The notes beneath the pieces were generated by a model that ran no database searches, was not told the DNA's origin, and saw only the letters and a program-made list of their open reading frames with translations. From Bugulina stolonifera (taxonomy: Eukaryota > Bryozoa > Gymnolaemata > Cheilostomatida > Bugulidae), in contig OW285195.1 in the NCBI GenBank assembly GCA_935421135.1, forward strand, positions 10,570,391 through 10,634,390: DNA of 64,000 bases, read 5' to 3'. The position numbers were made by a program, and so were the translations under genes. Each line of letters opens with the position of its first letter. Position 1 is the stretch's first letter. Positions 11,613 through 23,728 of the stretch are shown here, piece after piece.

Positions 11613-13801
11613 TCCATGGCACCAAACACAATCATTTAACATGGCTGCCCAATAGCAGAGCACCTAGAGCTGGATATTATTATAGTTCGACATGGCACAG
11701 AGAGAAAACCTTCTTCGGGACAAAAACCTCCAAATGATTGGCGGGACTCGAACCCATGTCCTTGCAGATAACTGGCATCATTGCTGCAAGGCCAGAGCGA
11801 CTAGTGCTAGACCACTCAGCCACCAACAATTATAGAGTAAATATTTAATAAATTTTACCAGATATGAGTACTGGAGTTCTCTAACTGAATATTTCTATAC
11901 TGTGAGATCTGATAGAAAAATGTTGTACTCCACGAAACAAAATATAGTTGCTAAAAGAAAATTTGTTGATTCATAGACTAGGGCACTGTTAGGTGGTTTC
12001 AAGATTTTATTCCGTTCGCCAATCGATGCAGAGGTGATATTAAACCGGAAGTGGCTTCATCTACTTGATGCTGTACTTGATGCTGTCCTCACGCTGATTA
12101 GTTAAAACTGTAAGCGATATTTTTTTGGTGTCAATTTAGTGCAATGTGGATCATGTTTCAGATTTATCTCTGGTCTGACGGGGATATTCGCTTTCAGACA
12201 TCATTCATTCCTACACAAGTTATGTACATGTACATGTAGGTACCTACGAGAGCTGCATGTATGTTTATAACTTTTGCAGGTCTGGTTGCTGATCGTAGGG
12301 GCCATGTTCTGGTCAGCCAATGCTTCTGGATTTATCATCTTCATCAATGATTATGTCGTACAGAAAACCAACATGGATACCACTGAAGCAGCTGTTGGAA
12401 TAACCATAATGGGTAATAAAATCTAGATTTATTTCTACCAAGAGTTATTTATTTCCATAACTATAATGGCATGACTTGTTAGTTGATATGTCAGATTTGA
12501 AGCCTTGTTCTCCATGATACCTGTTCACTTTATGTAAACAAGAAACAGTGTACACTATATTCAGGTGTAGCCCACATTGCTGGTAACATAGCAGTCTTAG
12601 TGACGGGTACTTTACGGTACGACAGGCTCGCGCTCCATGCACTCTCAATATTTGTTTTTGGAGCCATGACTATATTATCAGCATTCACCAATAGTAAGGT
12701 AAGTGAAAAACTTTGACAGATCTTTTCCAGTAAACTTTGACCCAACTGGTCCATGCAGAGTCAAATAAGCGTTCAAATACATATTGGTTTGGTTGCAATA
12801 GGTTTAAAAGTTAAAGCTACTCTAAGCTTAACAATAAGTGTTTATTATAAACATGTACACTTTCACAGGATTAGAATTTTAACTTTTATTTCCCACTTTT
12901 CTGAACCACAACTGTGTAACAGCTACTCCCAGTTTTCTTGCATTTAATTTGACAAAATATTCTATGCATTCAAAATATAATTAATCATATAGACTCGTAA
13001 AACATGCCAGTAAACAAAATTGTCTTCAATGGCTATTTTTGCGTTGTTACCTTTCAGGAAATGTATTACAGTGTGACGGCTTGCTTTGGATTAGCATTTG
13101 GTGTAACACTAGCCAATCTACTAGGGGTCATCCATGACCTGTGTGGGGTAAAGTACGTCCATCTTGGATTTGGATTGGAACTATTCTTCGAAGGTGTTGG
13201 TAATCTTGGATTTGTTTCATTGGCAGGTTAGTATCTGGTAGGTCAGTATCCCATAGGTCAGTATATCATAGGTCAATATATCATAGGTCAGTATATCATA
13301 GGTCAGTATATCATAGGTCAGCATCTCATAGGTCAACATCTCATAGGTCAGTATCTCATAGGTCAGTATATCATAGGTCAGTATATCATAGGTCAGTATC
13401 TCAGAGGCAGTATATCATAGGTCAGCATTTGGTAGGTGAGTGTCTTTTAGGCCAGCAGCTGGTAAGTCAGAATAGAGAACAATAATCTGCTAGACCTTGT
13501 GATGGTTAAGACATTGTATGCTGCCGTCACACTATTGAGTCCTATTCTATACACATGATAACCTACTGTATGTAAAATAATGGCAAAATAGGCAGTAATT
13601 TAATGTCATATTTTTCTCAGCATTTATGACATGATTAGATATAATATTTGGTTATTTATTTTAGCTTATCTATCTGAGGATAAAGGAGAGAGATATGGGC
13701 TAATATTATCTGGATGCTTTGGGATTTTATGTAGTATCATATTCCTACCTGCCATTGTGTACAGAATGACAAAGAAGCAAGGTTCAGTAGCCATAAACTG
13801 A
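8480..13801 (+). CDS. SLC16-like transporter, copy B (complete, 477 aa)
   Basis: Complete nine-exon gene: 8480-8699, 9040-9183, 9720-9992, 10797-10918, 11452-11553, 12280-12412, 12565-12698, 13058-13226 and 13665-13801. Lengths sum to 1,434 bases, 478 codons with the stop, so the splice model is consistent. Exon 1 carries the SLC16 TM1 signature as QDKGYAWLVLVMSV; exon 3 has CFKRFKYIAFASAMIG in TM5. Exons 4-5 encode a hydrophilic loop of about 75 residues; exons 6-9 encode TM7-12, ending in a short basic tail. The length is typical for monocarboxylate transporters. The start ATG follows an acceptor-like TTCTAG, so an upstream untranslated exon is possible. It differs from copies D and E mainly in the central loop. 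Confidence 0.9.
10183..10320. repeat. GTGTG microsatellite in copy B
   Basis: Expanded counterpart of the array at 551-650, in the same intron position, with two GTGGC variants near its start. Confidence 0.9.
11040..11310 (+). repeat. tRNA-derived SINE in copy B intron
   Basis: Same element and insertion point as 1361-1635 in copy A, with box B GGTTCGATTCC preserved. It therefore duplicated with the gene. Confidence 0.7.
11562..11834 (-). repeat. tRNA-derived SINE, minus strand, long (TTA)n tail
   Basis: Counterpart of 1876-2145, with the ATA run expanded to about 45 bases and an internal deletion of the segment GTCAAGGGGGCCACC seen in copy A. Confidence 0.7.
13227..13465 (+). repeat. Splice-donor minisatellite, copy B
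   Basis: Counterpart of 3503-3800 with fewer units. It again begins exactly at the intron donor after base 13226. Confidence 0.85.
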
Positions 13802-14231
13802 TTTCATATACAGTTCATTTAGAATTAGTTAAACAGGTGCTATCACTTCATTTTAAAAAACTAGAAATACTAAATGGTTAACAACCCCTGATAAAGATCA
13901 CTTTTATAAAGCCATTTTGTTATTAATTATAATTGATTGTTTATGGTACGTGTAAGGCTTATGTTGTCTATACAAGCAGTACATGTAGAATCTTCTACTC
14001 ACTTATAGCGTCTCCATCTGAATGAAGCATCATAATTATTTGTCACACAAAGCAGAGACTCAGAAATTGATTAGATTAGGAGTTGTCTATTCCTTCAACT
14101 AAAACTTTAAGGAAGAGACAACTCCAAGATACTCATACCAACTTATAACAATTATTAGACTAGCGGAAGTTGCTACCATATTTATTATGATTAACTTGCA
14201 TACACGTACGTACATACATGCAGTTTACATA

Positions 14232-15510
14232 CAGGGGCGTAGGTTAGAAAAATTGAGTGGGGAGGCAGAAAGTTGGGTGGGTGGGGGGTGCGGGGGGGGT
14301 GCCCGCTCCCCCCCCCCCCCCCCGCAAATGCACGCGCAGCGGAAAATTTTCAAATCTCACTCTCTGAAGTGCAAAAATTAGACATAGCAGCAAGCTAGTT
14401 CTAGCATCACCACAACAAGTACTCATTACTACTTCTGCTTAATAAAGTTACCACTTCTGCTTAATAAAGTTACTACTACTTGCAACAGGAGTGAAAGTGT
14501 TACAGTACTATTACTAGTTAGTAGAATTTTATAATAACTACAATACTGCATGATTGTATATTATACAAAGAGTCAATAGGCACAAGTGTATTTTTTAAAT
14601 TAAGATTTTCAAATTTTAGTAGCTGATCAACAACTGTGGTCATTATAAATTAATTATTTAAAATGAAATGTATGTAAAATAAACATTTTTGCAAGAAAAG
14701 TGTAGCAGCCTATTAAAGTTAAGATAATATTAATAGTGTAATTATATTAATTATATATAAATTTAAAATTAAAATATTTAATTATTATTGTATTATGTTA
14801 TTTTAAAATTAGTATTTTTCCTTTACAATACATATTTAGTTGTTAGCAGTGAATGTAGCAGTAGAGTAGTAGCTGTCAGTAGAGTGGCAATTGCTGGAAT
14901 GAATGACTAAAATGAATGGAAACACTTTTAATTATATTATATTAAAAGAAAAAATCATAAATATTTTTAAAAGAAGCCAAGAGGAAGATAATATAATATA
15001 TAATATTGGAATTAAATTTCATGCATCTGCTCGTAGTCAGTGACAGGGAAGAAACCACCTCATTGATAGCAGTGACTTACAAATTGATTCACCTGATTCA
15101 ACTGTTCACTACTTTTACTTTCACATTTATTATTTTTTCCTTGGTATAAATAACTATCCATAAAAATATTTATTCATTCATTCACAAGATCGCAAGTTTT
15201 TAACCTTGGCATAACCATAGAGTCTTTTAGCAGATTACATAGTTTTATGGGCCTCTTTGTGTGCCACTTGCAATGTAGTGATTATTCCAAGATTACTGGT
15301 TACTGTTACGCCGCAACACCATAGAGTTAAAAGTAGAGTGATAACGCCATAGAGTTAAAACTATAGAGATAACGCTTCGGTCGCAAACCGGAAATGAAGC
15401 AAATATTAAGGAAAACAGTGTCAAATTTTCAAAAGTAGTGTCTTTAGGCCACTTTATTTTGAAAACAGGGGCGGCAGTGCCTCCCTGCCGCCCCTTAAAA
15501 TACGCCCCTG
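14232..15510. mobile_element. TIR DNA transposon (1,279 bp) in 3' flank of copy B
   Basis: Starts CAGGGGCGTA and ends TACGCCCCTG, a perfect 10-bp terminal inverted repeat. It is flanked by ACATA at 14227-14231 and 15511-15515. Copy A has the uninterrupted site near 4480, which confirms both the limits and that insertion followed the A/B duplication. The inside is AT-rich with a poly-G/poly-C block at 14281-14325 and no credible gene. The ends recall hAT-type elements, but the 5-bp duplication is short for that group. It lengthens the interval between the stop codon (13801) and the next conserved AATAAA (15581-15586). Confidence 0.8.
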
Positions 15511-16450
15511 ACATACATATTATACATCTGCATGCATGTCCTTGTTTATGCATACCTAGATCGTTTTACGGTGGGCCAGTAATAAAGCGAAATGAACAAA
15601 TGAATGAAATCAAAGAGAAGAGCTCAGCTTTTTAGTCTATGGAGTATAATGTTTCTTTTGCGTTAAAGTTCTATTATATATGTATGTCGATTGTCATGAA
15701 AACTTGCATGAATGGCCTTTAGAAATAGATTACAATGTACGAATCTGTATTTTCTGTCTTCTTGAGGTCTGCAAATACAGTCACTAACACCAGTGAATGG
15801 GCCATGTGTAGCTAGTAAGGTGAGTAACTGGTTCTTCATAAAATTATGTGTGTATTGAATGCTAGTACAAAACCATTTCTGTTCTGGTATTATAAAAGTA
15901 TTTGGATGAGTGTCCAGTTATGGAGTTTCAGAGGAAAGATGACAGTTGGACAGTAGTGTTGAAATGCAACAATGCAATAATATCTTATTCTTCTAGTCAA
16001 CATACATGTAACACTACAATTCACCACCTAACCGTTTTCTAAAATACAAAATTATTAGAGTACAATCCCATCATTGGCTACAAGTTAGCTGGAGTTCGTT
16101 GAATGCACAACTCCTACTTACATTTTGTAATTAATAAATTAAGCAGCACTATTTGCAGAGTACAGTTCTCTTGCAAACATGCTGCTTGGAACTCTGTCAA
16201 TTTAGAACTTCTGGTTTTACCAGCAGCTCTTACCACCAGCAGTGACAACCATTCATGTGCATATGGGGCAGAGCAATTCTAAGAAAAACAAGTCAAGTAA
16301 AAACTTGATTTGTGACTGCTAGATCAAGTCAGCTTTAACTCTAACTTAAAATGTATTGGCAGATTATCCAAGTTTTATTAAATTAGAAAGCATCTTTTTA
16401 AACAAAATTCATTGCAGCCGATCGAACAAAACTACATTGTACTAGTCTAA
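15511..16450. other. Interval between copies B and C, no gene seen
   Basis: Contains the AATAAA at 15581 and a block conserved downstream of copy A. It also holds the candidate untranslated exon ending GCTAGTAAG at 15819. Nothing else recognisable. Confidence 0.4.
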
Positions 16451-17758
16451 ATGGCAGCAATGAAAGTATTCCAACTTCTATCCACGAAACAGGACAAGGG
16501 TTATATGCATGGCTTGTACTGGTCATTTCTGTTCTGTCACACTTTGCACATGCTGGATTCAGTTTTGGAGTTGTCGGTAACCTTACAATTGTGCACCAGG
16601 AAGTTTTTGGTATCAATCTACAGCAAAGCAGTACGATTGACACAGTTCATGCTGGTGTCCTATACCTTTGTGGTAGGTAGATTTTATATTTGTTGTGATA
16701 TGGGTGCTTATGTGATAAATATTTGTTGTGTGAGAGTCGATGATAAGTCAGGGTCAACATAATTACTCTATCATGTTAGTATTCCCTAATAATCCATACT
16801 GTACAAGCTTGGCCAATCGAGGGACATGTACTAAAAGTAATGGAACCAACCTATGCAGTCATGTAGATGTACGTATTGGGCATGCTTTATCAGCCTTCAG
16901 TTAGCAACTTGAAACCTAGTCATTCAAACACTGTACTTGAGATTTGACTCCAATCACGTGTTGTAGCTTATATGTTAGCTAGTGTGTGTCTAAAGCAGAA
17001 CTTTCTACTACTGAATGTCTGTAATGTGCCATATTTTGCAGGTCCACTTGTCTCCATCATAATAAACAGATATAGAAACCGTATCACACAAATACTCGGT
17101 GGTGTCTGCATTATACTAGGAGTTGGTTTGTCGGCGTTTTCCACTCAATCTTGGCATGCTCTCCTCTTCTTTGGCCTTCTTGCTGGTAACTATAGAATCT
17201 AGTATATTTATTGACGCATATAACAATCTACAGCATTGATGGGCAAAAGAACATTTCAAAAGAGTATTTCAATTCGGCACGGGGCATTCCAAAAATGTTT
17301 GTTTGAAAAACATTCATTTTGAAACTTTATAGATTATGTTTTTGGTAAAGTTAACTGATGAGGTAATGTGAAAAGCTCTGAAATTTATAATGGTCAGAAA
17401 TTATTGTATCTTATGTCTTCCGTCAAGATAATTGTATAATTTAAGAAAAAATTCCATAGATTCACGCTATAGTGCTGGCGTTGCAGGCTTGGGGTATCTT
17501 CATGTTACTCAGCAAGTTCACAGGTGCTAGCTCTTTGCTTCAAGAGATTAAAAGATATAGCCTTTGTCTCAGCTATGATTGGCTACTCAGTTGGAATTGT
17601 GGGATGGCCAATGATCTCCCAGTGTTTACTAGACAAATATGGGTACTCTAAGGCTATGGGATTCATGGCGTCTATTCAAACCATACATGTCATTGCTGGG
17701 CTGCTATTTCCTGGAGAGGTCAATGGAATGAGAACTGAAGCAGATGAAAATGTTACTG
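16451..17758 (+). pseudogene. SLC16-like pseudogene C (exons 1-3 only)
   Basis: Exons at 16451-16672, 17042-17185 and 17487-17758 match copies D and E. Exon 1 has two extra bases (an AT duplication at GGTTATATGCATGG), which breaks the frame within TM1. Exon 3 has lost one T just after its acceptor. Exons 4-9 are missing: shortly after exon 3 the sequence runs into a truncated LTR at about 17882, then into the upstream region of copy D. Two frameshifts plus loss of TM7-12 make it non-functional. Confidence 0.9.
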
Positions 17759-17881
17759 GTAACGAAAGACTTTTAATACGATTATGAATTTGTGATGAGC
17801 ATGTATTTATAAGGTTATAATGTTATGAAGTGCATGGCTGCACCATTACCTTATTCTACCACTACGATTTATTTATTTCCC

Positions 17882-18361
17882 CCGACATGTTTTGGGTTGA
17901 CCTCGGGCTTCCGGCTGCCATCTTGCTGTGCAATTTCCAGACGACACTACGTCAGCCTTTTAGGACACTACGTCGGCCTTTTTACCGGAACTTCCTCCGG
18001 AAGTTCTAATAGTATATAAAACACATTGTTTTTATGTCCATTGTCTCAGTTGATGCTTGGATCTCAATAAAGACATTTCTACACTACTTATACAGAGTCT
18101 TCACTTGTAGTATAGGTCGTTCCGGTTGTAAAGGTCCCCGACCTTGCCTCCCAAACTTCTTGCTAGGTCAGAACATAGTCTTTCTCAGTATAGCAAACAA
18201 GCATTTATTTGGGACCACATGGGTCGTCTTGAGTGGTCATTGGACTACTAGTACCTGTTAATCTTTCATGTAATGAGAAGACCTAGCACCACTCATAGGT
18301 TCTTCATTTTGGCACGGGGTCGTCTTAGGATGACATACACACAGAACCCCCGAAACACTGC
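17882..18361 (+). mobile_element. 5'-truncated LTR at a rearrangement junction
   Basis: Matches the LTRs at 4754 and 7482 from the GGGTTGACCTCGGGCTTCC region onward, including TATATAAA near 18015 and AATAAA near 18066. The left end is missing: the base before it belongs to the intron after SLC16 exon 3 (compare 20820-20835), the base after it to the promoter region of the next copy (compare 7025). No target duplication joins the two sides. Confidence 0.75.
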
Positions 18362-19034
18362 AAGTCTGCACAGTGTCCCTCAAATACAATGTTGGCTCAG
18401 GATGAAATTTTTGTGTTCTATTACCATATCGATATGCGTTGGGATTAATCAAGACAGGTACCATTGTGATATCCTTTTACATTGGCCAATATCTGTAGAA
18501 AGAATCGACAACCTCATAGGTATATTATAGGGCCTACATGCATGTATTATACGACACGTAATCTTAGTAGATTAATTTCAATTTGATCAAATGTGTCTAT
18601 GTTGGCAACTGACCTGTTTCATGGCAGTACAGATAGGGTAAAATTCCTAATTAATCAAAATAATCTGATATATTTTCATTATAAGAATTTGATGCCAATT
18701 TGACTGCATTCTATTCCTCTGGGTGTTCAATCAACTGTCTCAGTGACTTTAGGCAACTAGTCCTCTCAACAGTAGCTTAGACTAGCCACTGTACATGTAC
18801 ATACTGTAAGTATTATTCTATCTACATGTACATACTGTAAGTATTATCCTATCTACATGTACATAATATTACAAGTGTTATCTTGTCTATGTATGTTGCC
18901 ATGGCAGGAACTTTTAGGACTCTTCATTCTTTATATCTAATGTTTGACATTTCTAAAGCTATACAACTTGTATTAGATGTATAACCCTTGTCACAAACAT
19001 GTCATGTTGCTTCTAGCACAAGGTTAGAGTCTAG

Positions 19035-22000
19035 ATGAAGGTTAAGGGCACCTGTTTACTACCTGCGCCAACCCAGGACAAGGGATATGCATGGCTAGTA
19101 TTGGTCATGTCTGTTCTGTCACACTTTGCACACGCTGGGTTCAGTTTTGGAGTTATCGGTAATCTTACCATTGTGCACCAGGAGGTTTTTGGTATCAACC
19201 TACAGCAAGGCAGTACGATTGGCACAGTCCATGCCGGTGTCCTATACCTTTGTGGTAGGTAGAGTTTGTATTTGTTGTGTTATGGGTGTGTGTGATAAAT
19301 ATTTGGTGTGTGAGAGTCGATGATAAGTCAGGGTCAACATAATTACTCTATCATGTTAGTCTTCCTTAATAATCCATACTGTACGAGCTTGGCCAATCAA
19401 GGGGCATATACTAAAAGTAATGGAACCAAACTATACAGTTATGTAGATGTACGTAATATGCATACTTTATCAGCCTTCAGTTAGCAACTTGAAACCTAGT
19501 CATTCAAACACTGTACTTGAGATTTGACTTTAGTCACGTGTTGTAGCTTATATGTTAGTCAGTATGTGTCTAAAGCAGAACTTTCTACTACTGAATGTCT
19601 GTAATGTGCCATATTTTGCAGGTCCACTTGTCTCCATCATAATAAACAGATATGGAAACCGTATCACACAAATACTCGGTGGTGTCTGCATTATACTAGG
19701 AGTTGGTTTGTCGGCGTTTTCCACCCAGTCTTGGCATGCTCTCCTCTTATTTGGCCTTCTTGCTGGTAACTATAGAATCTAGTATATTTATTGACGCATA
19801 TAACAACCTACAGCATTGATGGGCAAAAGAACATTTCAAAAGAGTATTTCAATTCGGCACGGGGCATTCCGAAAATGTTTGTTTGAAAGACAACCTTACA
19901 GATTATGCTTTTGGCAAAGTTAATTGATGGGGTAATGTGAAAAGCTCTGAAATTTATAATAAATTCACCGGCTTATACTCCTCGGCGTGACCAGCCCCTA
20001 TCAGCTCACACTGCCAGGTGCCAGTGCTGGCCAACTCCCTGTGAGAAAGGTCCAGATGACATGGCCTTCTTTTGGCAGGGGTAGAGGAGTTACCTTGAAG
20101 CCATGCTGGCTTATATGACCCCAAGGACTTTAATATGAGGCACAGGAGCAATTGTGGCTGGATGCTCTTCCTAACACCACCATGACCGAGGGGGGGGGGG
20201 TCAAACCTGGAACCTTCAGCATGAAAGCTCAGCATTCTAACCCTTAAGCTACGGCTGCTCCTTCTCTGAAATTCATAACGGTCAGAAATTATTGTATTTT
20301 ATGTCTTCCAATACAATAATTGTATAATTTAAGAACAAATTCCATAAATTCACGCTATCTTACTGGTGTTGCAGGTTTTGGGGTATCTTCATGTTACTCA
20401 GCAAGTTCACAGGTGCTAACTCTTTGCTTCAAGAGATTCAAATATATAGCCTTTGCCTCAGCTATGATTGGCTACTCAGTCGGAATTGTGGGATGGCCAA
20501 TCTTGTCCCAGTATTTACTAGACAAATATGGATACTCTAAGGCTATGGGATTCATGGCGTCTATTCAAATCATACATGTCATTGCTGGGCTACTATTTCC
20601 TGGAGAGGTCAATGGAATAAGAACTGAAGCAGATGACAATGTTACTGGTAATAAAAGACTTGTAATAAGATTATGAATTTCTGATGAGCATGTACTTGTA
20701 AGGTTATAATGTTATGAAGTGCACGGCTACACTATTACCTTATCTTACAAGCAGCATACAGGATGTACATGTACTAACAATAGTGTGGTATATATGATCA
20801 GGTTCTATAAATACCACTGCGATTTATTTATCTCCCCCTCAAGATCAAGGCTGCCATTTTATACATCAGTTTAGAGTCAGAATCTGGCTTGTGCCTTGAC
20901 AATGCCATTTTGATATATAAGATGTAGTTCAGTCGTAGGTTATGGGTAAATTATTTACCTGCGGTCAGTAGCTTATTGGTAAATTATTTACCTGCGGCCA
21001 GTAGCTTATTGGTAAATTATTTACCTGCGGCCAGTAGCTTATTGGTAAATTATTTACCTGCGGTCATAAACGTCTGAATTTATATTTGGCATAAAATGGA
21101 AAACTGATCTAATACGACATTGAGATTATAGACAGGGATGTAGTAGGCTAGTCAATTCTCGCAGTTGGCTAACAATTTAAAAAGTAGGTCCTGATATTTA
21201 TGTACTCCCAGTGTTTGATTTTCTATGTATATTCATTAATAATAGACATAGAGCTGGAAGCGAAAGCAGATATAAATAAACCAATAGAAATCACAAAGGA
21301 GCCAGCATCTCTTGAAGATGTAGGAGTAGACAACTTGGCATACAAGGTGAATACGGGGAACCATTTGGACAATTCTATACACATATTTATTGTTACAACA
21401 TAAAAGCCTTATTTTCTACCCAGCAATCAAATAATAGATTATATTTTATAAAAAAATATGTCTACTGTTTCTATTATCCAAGTATAATAACCAAATATTT
21501 AAGATGACTGTGCACTACAATAGATATCATTTTGCAGGGGGACAAATTCAAGATGACTGCCCCAGTAGAGAAAGCTACTTCTAGCGTGAAACTCCCCACT
21601 TTAAAAGAAGACTTTGCGGCATTATTCAAGTCTTGGAAGGTATGCTGGAAGAATAATTACACATGTGCGGTGAATTCCTGTGCATAATTACGTAGAAGTG
21701 AACATATCATCCTTTTAATCTCTGTGGTATAATTTTAGCAGATTTTCACAAATACATTAAAGTAATTTTAGCATTGCTTGGAGATAGCTTTTAAAGGTGC
21801 AACTAGCATCCATGTTGTGTTACATGCTAAACTGGATGTTGCTCTATATGACAGTAACTCTCTCACACTCACACCGGCTTACCCTCCTCGGTGTTACCAG
21901 CCCCTTGCAGCTTGCGCTACCAGGTGCCAGTGCTAGCCAATTCTCTGTGAGAAAGACCCAGATGACATGGCCTTTTTGGCAGGGTATAGGAGTTGCCTTG

Positions 22001-23602
22001 AAGCCATGCTGGCTTACATGACTTCAATGACCTTTATATGAGGCACAGGAGCAATTGTGGCTGGATGCTCTTCCTAACACCACCATGACCGGGATTTGAA
22101 CCTGGAACCTTTAGCATGAATGCTCAGCATTTTAACCACTCGGCCACAGCTGCTCTATATGACAGTAACCACAGTGTTAAATTTACAGTCTATCCTTCTA
22201 TAGATCTGGTTGCTAATAGCCAGCTCCATGTTCTGGTCGGCAAATGCTTCTGGATTTCTCATACTAATAAACGACTATATCGTACACAATACTGAGATGG
22301 ATACCACTGAAGCTGCTCTTGGAATCACCATAATCGGTGAGCTGACAATATGCTGATTATTTCATAAGCATAGAAATAGAAAACAGATTTTTTTACTGCA
22401 ACTTTTGAATAATACAAGTTGTGACCATTGCAAAAGATTGAAATCTTTCTAGCAATTAATTCACCCAAAACATTCAATTTGGTCCATTTTTTTATAATTG
22501 ATCAGGGGATTTAAACAAAACAGATATTGACATAATATTATTTTTATCAAATAAATGAGGCAGGTAGTTTAGAGTTGGGACTAAATAATTTTAAAAACAG
22601 GGAATATGCTCTTTCTGCTGGCAAAGTCTCAAAGCAGCTATAAGGATGGGAATTACTGGTTATACGTGTTAATAACTAAGTGCCAATAAATACAGATTTC
22701 GTTGCTGTTTACCTGAATGTTTAGTAGAAGACAGTGATATACATGTACATGTGCATAAAGATTCTTGTATTTTCAGGCGTAACACACATTATTGGGAACA
22801 TAGCAGTCTTAGTGACGGGTACCTTACGGTACGACAGGCTCACACTCCATGCGGTGTCAATATTTGTGTTTGGAACTCTGACTATCGTCTCAGGGTTCAC
22901 CAATAGCAAGGTATCTACACATATGCACGTTTCAATATCTTGCACTTATAGCATGATGTGAAATCCAGTTTAGTTTATTATTAGTCACTGTATAACATTA
23001 TCATATAGTTTTTTTGTTTACGTTCAACAGGGGATGTACTATGGTGTGACAGCTGGCTTTGGACTAGCACTTGGAATACAACTAGCTAACCTACTGGCAG
23101 TAGTACATGACCTGTGTGGAGAAAGATATCTACATCTAGGATTCGGGATTGAGCTGTTCTCAGAAGGAATTGGTAACCTGGGATTGATTTCTTTAGCAGG
23201 TCAGTGCAACACATACATGAGTAGTATAGTCAGTGCACTTCTAGACAGACACGCACTCATTGACCCCTGTTTTCAACCAATCACAAGCCGGTATTTCCGA
23301 TTTCAACCAATCACAGAAGAGCACAAAAATTTTGCACACGACCTTGCCAAGGTCACCCCAAAATCCCCCCTTCTGATTGGTCGAAAAAACATTTGCACAC
23401 TTGACCCCAAACCCGGCCATGACCCCCTTCCCTTCCTCCTTCCCACCCTCCTCCCCTCCCCCTCCCCCACCTCCCCCACCTCCCTCCTCCCCGCCACCGC
23501 CCTCGTCCCGTCCGCACCACCGCCACCGCCGCCGCCGCCACCACCGCCCTCACCACCGCCGCCGCCGCCACCACCACCGCCCTCACCACCGCCGCCGCCA
23601 CC

Positions 23603-23635
<33 letters not shown>

Positions 23636-23695
23636 GCCGCCCTCACCACCGCCGCCGCCGCCACCACCACCGCCCTCACCACCGCCGCCGCCACC

Positions 23696-23728
<33 letters not shown>

